Source: JAZQQB01 sp045628865
Lineage (GTDB): Bacteria; Bacillota; Clostridia; Lachnospirales; Lachnospiraceae
Direction: 5' to 3'
DNA: 50,414 bases
Assembly: GCA_045628865.1 (NCBI GenBank)
Contig: JAZQQB010000089.1
Span: 1-50,414, forward strand
This document shows, piece by piece, positions 24,902 through 32,770 of the stretch (position 1 is its first letter; the number at the start of each line of letters is the position of its first letter). The notes below the pieces were generated by a model. It did not search any database and was not told the origin of the DNA. It worked only from the letters and a program-made list of their open reading frames with translations. The position numbers were made by a program, and so were the translations under genes.

Positions 24902-26599
24902 ATGGCTGAGAGAAAAAAAATTCGTTTAGGTGATTTGCTTGTATCCAGTGGAGTTGCAACGGAAGAACAGATTGCCAAGGGTCTTGAATTACAAAAGAAT
25001 AGTGCCGTAAAACGAAAACTTGGTGAAACCCTGGTTGAGGAAGGCATCTTAAAGGAAGAAGATTTAGCCACTGCATTGTCAAGTCAGTTGGGTTATAAGT
25101 TTTATGATCTTCAGAGTATTGAAATCGCGGACAATGTCATTGACGTTGTTCCCGCTCAAGTGTTAGAGAAACACAAGATGATGCCAATTGCCTTTGCAGA
25201 GGATAACCCGAATGAGATTGTCATCGCGATGGCGGATCCTATGGATTATAACGCTATCGATGATGTGACTATTATCACAAATCTGCAAGTAAGACCAGCA
25301 GTTGCTACAACACGAAGCATTATGCTGGCTTTGGATAAATATTACGGTGATACCACCATGAACTCTTCTTTGGATGAATATACAAAATCTAAAGAAGATC
25401 AGATGGAAGAAACAGAAGACATGTACAGTGAAGACGTTAACAACTCTCCAATTGTACAGCTTGTAAAGCAGATGATCGAATCAGCTGTTCGACAACGAAC
25501 TTCCGATATTCATATCGAACCGTTAGAGAAACAGGTTCGAATCCGTTATCGAATTGATGGTGCTTTGTATCAGAAAGCAACCTACAGCATTAAACTGATG
25601 CCTGCAATCTCAGCCCGTATCAAGATCATTGGTGGTATGGATATTGCAGAAAAAAGAAAACCTCAGGATGGCCGAATCACACAGATTGTTGACCGAATGG
25701 AATATGATATCCGAGTTTCTATTCTGCCAACCTGTTATGGAGAAAAGATCGTTATGCGACTTACCTCTAAGACAGCATTATCCAGAGAAAAGAGTCAGTT
25801 AGGTCTGGATGCGGAAGAAATGAAGAAATTTGATCACATCCTTGCCAATCCGCACGGTATTATCCTCGTTACAGGTCCTACAGGTAGTGGTAAATCAACT
25901 ACATTGTATACAGCCTTAAGCGAGTTAAATACAGAAGATGTAAATATCATCACAGTAGAAGATCCAGTCGAAGCCAATATCAATGGTATCAATCAGGTAA
26001 TGGTAAATGCCAAAGCGGGATTGACCTTTGCGGCATCTCTTCGATCCATCCTACGACAAGATCCGGATATCATCATGATCGGTGAGATCCGAGATACAGA
26101 AACCGCTGCCATTGCGGTTCAGGCTTCTATCACAGGACATTTGGTTGTAAGTACCTTGCATACCAACTCCGCAGCAAGTACCATCAGTCGTCTGGCAGAT
26201 ATGGGTATTGAACCATACCTGATCGCAGATGCAACTGTTGGTGTTATTGCACAGCGACTTGTAAGGCGTTTGTGTCCGGAATGTAAAAAGAAGAGAATGG
26301 CAACAGATGAAGAAAAGGCTCTTATGAGGATCAAACCTCAATATCAGGTTCCTATCTATGATCCAAAGGGTTGTGCAAAATGTGACAACACAGGCTATAA
26401 AGGACGAATCGGTGTATATGAGATCATGGAAGTAACTCAGCCGATCAAAGATGTCATTGCCAGAGGTGGTAATGCAGAGGAAATCAAAAAAGTTGCTTTG
26501 AAGGAAGGAATGAAAACGCTTCGAATGGCTGCAACCAAGTATGTAGTACAGGGTATTACCTCTTATCCAGAGATGGTAAGAATTTCCTTTGATGGTTGA
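24902..26599 (+). CDS. pilB: Type IV pilus extension ATPase PilB (GspE family)
   Basis: Cytoplasmic hexameric ATPase that powers pilin polymerisation. 565 residues: an N-terminal MshEN-type domain (IRLGDLLVSSGVATEEQIAKG and GETLVEEGILKEEDLATAL), which in other PilB proteins can bind c-di-GMP. The secretion ATPase core follows, with SDIHIEPLEKQVRIRYRIDG, Walker A GPTGSGKST near residue 325, Asp box EDPVE, Walker B-like DPDIIMIGEIRDTETA and His box GHLVVSTLHTN. A zinc tetracysteine site (CPEC near 459, CAKC near 492) marks PilB/GspE rather than PilT. It is the first gene of the locus. Confidence 0.96.
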   Translation: MAERKKIRLGDLLVSSGVATEEQIAKGLELQKNSAVKRKLGETLVEEGILKEEDLATALSSQLGYKFYDLQSIEIADNVIDVVPAQVLEKHKMMPIAFAEDNPNEIVIAMADPMDYNAIDDVTIITNLQVRPAVATTRSIMLALDKYYGDTTMNSSLDEYTKSKEDQMEETEDMYSEDVNNSPIVQLVKQMIESAVRQRTSDIHIEPLEKQVRIRYRIDGALYQKATYSIKLMPAISARIKIIGGMDIAEKRKPQDGRITQIVDRMEYDIRVSILPTCYGEKIVMRLTSKTALSREKSQLGLDAEEMKKFDHILANPHGIILVTGPTGSGKSTTLYTALSELNTEDVNIITVEDPVEANINGINQVMVNAKAGLTFAASLRSILRQDPDIIMIGEIRDTETAAIAVQASITGHLVVSTLHTNSAASTISRLADMGIEPYLIADATVGVIAQRLVRRLCPECKKKRMATDEEKALMRIKPQYQVPIYDPKGCAKCDNTGYKGRIGVYEIMEVTQPIKDVIARGGNAEEIKKVALKEGMKTLRMAATKYVVQGITSYPEMVRISFDG

Positions 26600-26648
26600 T
26601 GGCTGATCAAGCAACACAGGAATTTGTTTTCAAATAAGGAGAACAGAG

Positions 26649-27863
26649 ATGGCAGTATTTCAATATGTGGCCGTTGACAAGGCTGGAAAGCAGGTTAAGG
26701 GCACAGTTGATGTAGAAACTGAAGAAAAAGCAAAAGCGGAGATCAGAGGTCAGGGATTAACACTTTTGGAATTGAAAAAGGGAAGTGCTCTGAACAAAGA
26801 TCTGAATATCGAAATTGGTGGTTATCCAAGCGCACGAGATATGTCCATTTTTTGTAAGCAGTTTGTTGGTATGACAAGAGCTGGTGTACCAATTGTAGAT
26901 ACACTGCGAATGCTTCGAGATTCTACAGAAAATAAAAAACTGAAGGAAGCAATTGAAAGTGTTCGTGTCAATATTGGAAAAGGTGAAACACTTTCGGATT
27001 CCTTTAAGATGTATCCTAGAATTTTTCCAAACCTGATGATCAATATGACATCAGCCGGAGAAATTTCTGGTAAATTAGATACTTCTATTGAACGAATGGG
27101 TATACAGTTTGAGAAAAACTCCAAAACACAGGCTTTGATCAAGAAAGCGATGATCTATCCTATCATCGTAATGATTGTGGCTATTGCAGTAGTTGCAGTT
27201 ATGTTATTGGTGGTTATTCCTAGTTATATGGAAATGTTTGAATCCCTGGATACAGAATTGCCAGGAATCACCAAAATGGTTGTTAGTTTGTCGAACGGAT
27301 TAAAATCCAGCTGGTATATCATATTCCCAGCTTTGGCAGTTACAGTTTTTTTGATCAAGTATTATGCAGGAACAGATCCGGGACAACATTTTTTTGGCAA
27401 GATTGCATTAAAACTTGGCGCGATTAGAACCTTTATCATTAAATCTTCGGCATCTATGTTAACAAGAACCCTATCTACCTTGTTGGCAGCAGGTGTTCCG
27501 TTGGTAGAAGCAGTAGAAATCACAGCTACTACCATGACGAATGTTTGGATCAAGGAAGCGCTGATGAATGCAAGAGATCAGATTATGTCAGGTGTTCCGT
27601 TGTCAAAGCCGTTAGAGGACTGTGGGTTATTCCCACCAATGGTTTATAACATGATCCGAATCGGTGAGGAATCAGGTACTACAGAAGATATGATGGAAAA
27701 ATGTGCTGATTATTACGAAGAAGAAGTTGAAATGGCAGTTCAGTCATTGATGTCAGCTATGGAACCGGTGATCATGATCGTACTTGCCGGTATCGTAGGT
27801 GTATTGATCGCAGCAGTAATGGCACCAATGCTTTCAATGTACCAGGCACTGGACAACATGTAA
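26649..27863 (+). CDS. pilC: Type IV pilus inner-membrane platform protein PilC (GspF family)
   Basis: 404 residues. It begins with the family-typical MAVFQYVAVDKAGKQVKGTVD segment and contains two homologous GspF helical domains, residues about 70-190 and 270-395. Membrane spans are at IIVMIVAIAVVAVMLLVVIP, IIFPALAVTVFLIKYY and a C-terminal VIMIVLAGIVGVLIAAVMAP. MTSAGEISGKLD and MIRIGEESGTTEDM are the repeated family motifs. It couples ATPase motion to pilin insertion. The gene lies 49 nt after pilB. Confidence 0.95.
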   Translation: MAVFQYVAVDKAGKQVKGTVDVETEEKAKAEIRGQGLTLLELKKGSALNKDLNIEIGGYPSARDMSIFCKQFVGMTRAGVPIVDTLRMLRDSTENKKLKEAIESVRVNIGKGETLSDSFKMYPRIFPNLMINMTSAGEISGKLDTSIERMGIQFEKNSKTQALIKKAMIYPIIVMIVAIAVVAVMLLVVIPSYMEMFESLDTELPGITKMVVSLSNGLKSSWYIIFPALAVTVFLIKYYAGTDPGQHFFGKIALKLGAIRTFIIKSSASMLTRTLSTLLAAGVPLVEAVEITATTMTNVWIKEALMNARDQIMSGVPLSKPLEDCGLFPPMVYNMIRIGEESGTTEDMMEKCADYYEEEVEMAVQSLMSAMEPVIMIVLAGIVGVLIAAVMAPMLSMYQALDNM

Positions 27864-27874
27864 TAATTTTTGGT

Positions 27875-27896
27875 AAAAAAGCCCGCAAGCTTTTTT
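27875..27896 (+). terminator. Hairpin with T-run between pilC and the pilin gene
   Basis: AAAAAAGC-CCGCAA-GCTTTTTT, an 8-bp stem whose 3' arm is a T-run. It may be a weak terminator or RNA-processing site, giving the pilin message a separate 5' end. No consensus promoter is evident in the 60 nt before the pilin. Confidence 0.5.
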
Positions 27897-27960
27897 ATAT
27901 AGAGAAGAAGAAAAAAAGAGGGTACGCAAATCGGCCCGGAAATGCAAAGGAGATTACACT

Positions 27961-28407
27961 ATGAAAAAAATGAACAACAAAGGTTTTTCCCTCGTGGAAT
28001 TAATCATCGTTATCGCCATCATGGCAATCTTAGTTGGTGTTTTAGCACCTCAGTACATCAAATATGTTGAGAAATCTAGAACATCTACAGATATCCAGAC
28101 ATTAAGCACAATCCATGATGCATTAGAAGCAATCACAATGGATCCAGCTTATACAGATGAAATGCCAACTACTGGTACAATCGAAGTAAAACTTGGAAAG
28201 AGTTCATCAACAATTACAGGTCTTGCTGCTGGAGATGCTTATGATGCTTTGGTAGAAATCATTGGAGATCCAAGTGATATCAAGGCTAAATCTAAAGCTG
28301 GTGATGGCGCTTCTGTAGTATATGATTCTTCAACAGATGCAGTAACATATGTTGATAATGGTGGCACTACTATTTCTGACATCTCAACTTTAGAGGATAC
28401 AAACTAA
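27961..28407 (+). CDS. Type IV pilin, probable major subunit
   Basis: 148 residues. Class III leader MKKMNNKG, cleaved after Gly8, then FSLVELIIVIAIMAILVG with the conserved Glu5 of the mature pilin. The helix continues through YIKYVEKSRTSTDIQTLSTIHDALEA, followed by a small beta domain of about 90 residues rich in Gly, Ser, Thr and Asp. There is no Cys pair. Its short size and the hairpins flanking its gene suggest the abundant shaft subunit. AAAGGAG precedes the ATG. Confidence 0.9.
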   Translation: MKKMNNKGFSLVELIIVIAIMAILVGVLAPQYIKYVEKSRTSTDIQTLSTIHDALEAITMDPAYTDEMPTTGTIEVKLGKSSSTITGLAAGDAYDALVEIIGDPSDIKAKSKAGDGASVVYDSSTDAVTYVDNGGTTISDISTLEDTN

Positions 28408-28711
28408 GCTAGTAGAAATTAATCAAATTTAGTAAATCATTCCCACCACATTTAGCTTACCATACCGCATGTAGTAAGACATGTGGTGGGATATAAAAAG
28501 AAACTTACATTAGTAAGCATAATTGCTTTAAGTAAATGCTAAACGTTAAATAAGGTCTTTCGTAAAAGGGGACTTTTAAAAAACAAATTTGCTTATTTGC
28601 GATTCTCTTTTTACTTCTCACTATAAAAAACAATCTTGCATTACCGCTTGACGGCAATGCATCAGTGTTTTTCTGCGAATATATATAAGGACTTTAACGA
28701 AGGAGACAGTC
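28408..28711. other. Structured 3' region of the pilin gene
   Basis: A 304-nt gap with two clear stems. At 28441-28491, TCCCACCACAT pairs with ATGTGGTGGGA, and CTTAC/GTAAG lies inside. At 28637-28661, TGCATT.CCG pairs with CGG.AATGCA, followed by GTTTTTC a few nt on. The first has no T-run and looks like a stabilising or processing hairpin; the second could be a weak terminator. No gene or clear promoter was found in the gap. Confidence 0.6.
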
Positions 28712-30505
28712 ATGGCAAGTAGAGTACTAACAATAGAGATAGGAAATTCCATCACGAAGATCTGTGAAATGGATTATAAGTCAAAAAAGCCAACCGTATA
28801 TCAGTGCTTTCATGTTGTTACACCACCAGGCGTATTGGATGATGGTGTAGTTGAGAACAATCCTGAGCTGGTAAATGCGATTCAGACTGCGCTCATAACA
28901 AAAAAAATTAAAACAAAACAGGTTATCTTTTCTGTTTCTTCTAATAAAGTAGCAAATAGAGATATGGATGTCCCTTGGGTTAAGGACAATAAGATTCAGT
29001 CTGTATTGGCTGCAAATGCACAGGATGTTTTCCCTGTGGATCTTGCTCAGTATGAGTTATGCTATTCCAAGGGAAATGAATTCAATGATGAAACAGGAGC
29101 GAAAAAAATCAAATTACAAGCTCATGCGATTCCTAAATATTTGGTACAGAGTTATCGAGATTTAGCAGATAGCTGTGGACTTTCAATCATTGGAATTGAT
29201 ATGATGGGTAACAGCATTACCCAGATTTTTGATGGACAGTTAACAGAGGGTGTACATTTGGTGATCAAGATAGATGATGCATCGTGTTTACTCACTGTTT
29301 TTCATACAAATAAGGTGGTATTTCAGCGTGTGGCTATGTCAGGCGTTGATGCTGCGGTGAATAAGTTACAGAACGCCCCTGATTTTGGCGGGAAAATGCC
29401 ATATGTGGAAGCACTTCGAAGATTTAGAACTATGCCACTTTTGAATGCGAGATTAATGACCCGTGAAGAAATGACGGGATTGAATCAGGGTGTGATGCCA
29501 ATGGATCCTTCCGTGAGTGCGGAAAGAGCACAATTAACACAAACGTTAGAGGATATGGTAGATGGTATCACAAGAATCATTGATTTTTATAATTCCCAGA
29601 ACTCTCAGGCACCGATTCAAGATGTATATTTAACTGGTATTGGTGCAGAGTTTATCGGTATGAGAGAGTTGCTAACCAATGAAATTGGAAAATTGTGTAA
29701 TGTGGTTAGCAATTACAATAGTTTGACCCTGGATAAAAAGATTGCATCTACAAGCGTTTGTGCATATTCCGCTTGTCTTGGCGCAGGCTTTGCTCCGGTA
29801 CTTGCTGTATCCAACAGTAAGAAAGCAAAAGAAGAGAATACAGGCCCTTCTTCGCTTGACTTGGGAAAGGTATGTGTACTGGTATTTTTTATTTGTATCG
29901 TTGCATCAGCAGGAATGGCATTTATCTCCGTAACCGGTTATATCAATCAGATGAATGAGTACAATGCAGCGGTTGCAAAATACAATAATCTGGTAGGTAC
30001 CCAGGAAATGCTTCTTGAATATCAGAAAACGGAAGATGCTTATAATGATTTCATGCAGATGAAACAGTATACAACCACTGTAAATGAGCAGTTCATGCTG
30101 TTAATCTCTAAATTGGAATATAACATGCCTACTGATTTTAGATTAGAGTCATTTTCAACAAATGGAACAGAAGTTACTTTGAATGCTACTAGTGATACCA
30201 TGGAGGCAATGGCAAATGCCCTTCAGACCCTTCGATATTTTGATGAATTTCAGACTGTTTATATGGATACCTTTAATTCAGAAGAGGATTCAGAAACAGG
30301 AGAGACATATTTGAAATATTCTATTATTTGTACTTATGTTCCATATGGAGAAGAAAAACAGGGTTCAGAAGCGTTTGAAGATGCTACTTTACAGAATGAA
30401 GTTATTAGTAGTATTGATTGGAATAAACAACAGGATAGTGCAAATAACGACAATGCGCCAAAAGAACCTGCAGATGGTGCAGGTGATGATTCGGGAAGTA
30501 ATTAG
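28712..30505 (+). CDS. pilM: PilM-PilN fusion protein of type IV pilus alignment complex
   Basis: 597 residues. The first 375 or so form an actin-like PilM domain: VLTIEIGNSITKICEMDYK (phosphate-1 type loop), VIFSVSSNKVANRDMDVPWV and LTGIGAEFIGMRELLTNEI. One membrane span begins near residue 386 (VCVLVFFICIVASAGMAFISV). A PilN-like domain follows, with coiled coil and then FRLESFSTNGTEVTLNATSD and the ferredoxin-like fold. In Proteobacteria PilM and PilN are separate and joined by the PilN N-terminal peptide; here they are one chain. A low-complexity acidic tail (SANNDNAPKEPADGAGDDSG) ends the protein. Confidence 0.85.
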   Translation: MASRVLTIEIGNSITKICEMDYKSKKPTVYQCFHVVTPPGVLDDGVVENNPELVNAIQTALITKKIKTKQVIFSVSSNKVANRDMDVPWVKDNKIQSVLAANAQDVFPVDLAQYELCYSKGNEFNDETGAKKIKLQAHAIPKYLVQSYRDLADSCGLSIIGIDMMGNSITQIFDGQLTEGVHLVIKIDDASCLLTVFHTNKVVFQRVAMSGVDAAVNKLQNAPDFGGKMPYVEALRRFRTMPLLNARLMTREEMTGLNQGVMPMDPSVSAERAQLTQTLEDMVDGITRIIDFYNSQNSQAPIQDVYLTGIGAEFIGMRELLTNEIGKLCNVVSNYNSLTLDKKIASTSVCAYSACLGAGFAPVLAVSNSKKAKEENTGPSSLDLGKVCVLVFFICIVASAGMAFISVTGYINQMNEYNAAVAKYNNLVGTQEMLLEYQKTEDAYNDFMQMKQYTTTVNEQFMLLISKLEYNMPTDFRLESFSTNGTEVTLNATSDTMEAMANALQTLRYFDEFQTVYMDTFNSEEDSETGETYLKYSIICTYVPYGEEKQGSEAFEDATLQNEVISSIDWNKQQDSANNDNAPKEPADGAGDDSGSN

Positions 30506-30519
30506 AAAGGAGAAAAAAG

Positions 30520-31233
30520 ATGAAATTTAATAAACAGTATCTTTTCTATATTCTTGCCATCATTGGACTTGTTGGAACCTTTTTGGTTTATACAAATGTA
30601 TTTATGAACTACCAGGATCAAACGGAGGCTTTAGAGAAGGAAACAACATCCTTAAAATCAGAGATCACAAAGCTTCAGGAACAGGCTAAGGAAGTAGAAA
30701 AATACGAAGAAGAAATGAAAAAAATGAATGCAGAGATGGCAGAGCTGATGAATTATTTTGCTACCTACTATCAGATGGATGATGTACTGAAGATGATCTA
30801 TAATATGGCAGATCCTTATAATTTTAATCATATTGATTATTTCAACGAAGTAACCATCAAAGCAACCACTCCGGAACTAAAATATAGTACGGGTACCACC
30901 TCTACATTGCCACCATATGGTCTTTATACAAAGAATTATGATTTTGGTATTACCACAACCTATCAGGGGATGAAGGATTCTTTGTGGTATATGTATGATT
31001 CAGATACCTTAAAGGCAGTAAGTGAAATTACATTTAACTTTGATGAGAAAACGGGATTGGTAAAAGGTAATATTATATTTGATCAGTTTTTCCTAACTGG
31101 AACTGGAAGACCGTACGTAGATCCAATATTCCCGTATGTTGAGACAGGAACAAATAATCTGTTTGGTGAGACTGCAGCAGATGATGCTACTGATTACTTC
31201 CAGAATTATTATGAACCAGATATTAGTCAGTAA
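30520..31233 (+). CDS. PilO-like membrane protein
   Basis: 237 residues with PilO topology: short cytoplasmic start, one membrane span (YLFYILAIIGLVGTFLVYTNV), a coiled coil (TEALEKETTSLKSEITKLQEQ onward), then a compact alpha/beta domain from YYQMDDVLKMIYNMADP. Sequence similarity to known PilO is not obvious by eye; the call rests on topology, size and position directly after PilM-PilN. An AGAAAGGAG site lies in the 14-nt spacer, so translation is tightly linked. Confidence 0.7.
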   Translation: MKFNKQYLFYILAIIGLVGTFLVYTNVFMNYQDQTEALEKETTSLKSEITKLQEQAKEVEKYEEEMKKMNAEMAELMNYFATYYQMDDVLKMIYNMADPYNFNHIDYFNEVTIKATTPELKYSTGTTSTLPPYGLYTKNYDFGITTTYQGMKDSLWYMYDSDTLKAVSEITFNFDEKTGLVKGNIIFDQFFLTGTGRPYVDPIFPYVETGTNNLFGETAADDATDYFQNYYEPDISQ

Positions 31234-31292
31234 AAGATTGCGTATGAACGAATCAAAACAAAAAGGGTGCTTATAAACAATGTAAGTTAGAC

Positions 31293-31321
31293 TTGGCTCG
31301 GGGCACCATGCCTCGAGCCAA
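31293..31321 (+). other. Strong hairpin between pilO and the pseudopilin genes
   Basis: TTGGCTCGGGGC pairs with GCCTCGAGCCAA around ACCAT: 12 pairs with one G-U. No T-run follows, so it is more likely an RNA stability or processing element than a terminator. It divides the locus into machine genes and minor pilin genes. Confidence 0.7.
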
Positions 31322-31346
31322 AGTTGTTCTATGTCAGGAGTTTTAA

Positions 31347-32741
31347 ATGATCAGAGTAAAGAAAATGAAAAAACATAGCAATAAACTGAATAACAAAGGT
31401 TTTACACTGGTGGAATTAATCCTTGCTATGATCATTCTGGCAGCTGTGATCGGACCATTTTTACATGCGTTTATGACGTCGACTAAAATGAATATGAAAT
31501 CACGAAATAGGTCGCAAGCAACAACTTTGGCGCAGAATGTGATGGAAGGATTAAAGACGGAAGCTTACCTGGAAGATGGCGCTGGTAATTATACAGATGT
31601 AACTTTACCACATTTGCAGACGGTTATGAATCAGTTTACTTATCCGACGATTGATAGTACATATGATAATTTTTTTGTTCTTCCAAAAGAAAACATTACT
31701 AGTGCAACAGTGGGAGAAATCATACAGGGTACACCATCTATTGTTTCAGCAGATGGTGGTAGAACCTCAACGTTTAATGAAAGAGATGATTACAGGTACT
31801 ATATGTACTTATTAAATGTAAAGCAGCAGGGAAGCACCTTTGATATTTTGGTAACGCTGGATGGATCTGAATATGGAGAGTCTGCTACTTCAGGTCAGAA
31901 CTTCAATGCAGCAGAGCTAGTGCAGATTCCAAGTATTGATACAAACTTTGATGCAGTTTGTACGAAGAATTTTGATACGGAAGCATATGCAAACTTTAGC
32001 AGTAAAGTTGTACTTTATGGTGATACATATAATGAAGCAAACCAGTCTAGAACCATTACTATTGATATTACAACTGACAATGCCGGAAAGGTTCGTGTAA
32101 CAGCAAAGTATGATTATAGCTATAAAGTTTCTAATGGAACAGTGCTTGATTATAATTGTCAGGAAGTAACTATTTTTAATGGAAATGCCACTGATTTTAG
32201 AAATGTGTATTTGTACTATTATCCGAATTATGGATCAACACCAAATAATCCACAGGATAAGATTGTGATCAACAATAACTTAAATACAGATTCTAGTATA
32301 GGAAGGGATCCATATCATTTTACGTTGTTTTTGGTAAAACAGGAGGATACAAGTTTATCACCATTTGACCTAAAAACAAAGGAGAACAATTACAGATGTC
32401 TTGTTTATATGAATAATGCCAATCATGTAGAAGCAGCAGAATCACCGGTTTTGATCAAAACAAATTTGGGAACCAATCTGTATAGTGCTTATGATTTAAA
32501 CGCTGGTGTGAACTATACTATCAAAGATCAGGCAATCTATTTGCACAATGGTCTTGCGTATTCTGAAAATGAGGCATTTGCAAAATATGAAATTAATGTA
32601 GTAACAAATAGGTCCTCTAAGACTGCATATTTAAAGACAACGGTGTCTGTGTATGATCATACCTTGGAGAGTACGCCATCTCTAACAGATTTTACATCAC
32701 AGAATCCTATTGTTACTTTGGAAGGATCATTTGTGAATTAG
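31347..32741 (+). CDS. Large minor pilin / pseudopilin
   Basis: 464 residues. The prepilin leader ends at LNNKG (Gly18), followed by FTLVELILAMIILAAVIGPFL with Glu5. The remaining 420 or so residues form a large exported region (for example YRYYMYLLNVKQQGSTFDIL and beta-rich repeats such as ITIDITTDNAGKVRVTAKYD) with no family I can name. At three times the size of the pilin, it is more likely a tip or incorporated adhesive subunit than a shaft component. AGGAG at 31336-31340 supports the ATG at 31347; another ATG lies at 31365. Confidence 0.85.
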   Translation: MIRVKKMKKHSNKLNNKGFTLVELILAMIILAAVIGPFLHAFMTSTKMNMKSRNRSQATTLAQNVMEGLKTEAYLEDGAGNYTDVTLPHLQTVMNQFTYPTIDSTYDNFFVLPKENITSATVGEIIQGTPSIVSADGGRTSTFNERDDYRYYMYLLNVKQQGSTFDILVTLDGSEYGESATSGQNFNAAELVQIPSIDTNFDAVCTKNFDTEAYANFSSKVVLYGDTYNEANQSRTITIDITTDNAGKVRVTAKYDYSYKVSNGTVLDYNCQEVTIFNGNATDFRNVYLYYYPNYGSTPNNPQDKIVINNNLNTDSSIGRDPYHFTLFLVKQEDTSLSPFDLKTKENNYRCLVYMNNANHVEAAESPVLIKTNLGTNLYSAYDLNAGVNYTIKDQAIYLHNGLAYSENEAFAKYEINVVTNRSSKTAYLKTTVSVYDHTLESTPSLTDFTSQNPIVTLEGSFVN

Positions 32742-32770
32742 GTAATGATGCTCACAGCTTGGAGGCAGAT

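Noticed and set aside
27918..27945. GGGTACGCAAATCGGCCCGG before the pilin gene recalls part of a c-di-GMP-I riboswitch
   Set aside because: The upstream conserved half with its AAACC stretch, the tetraloop-receptor elements and enough length are missing. The resemblance is superficial.
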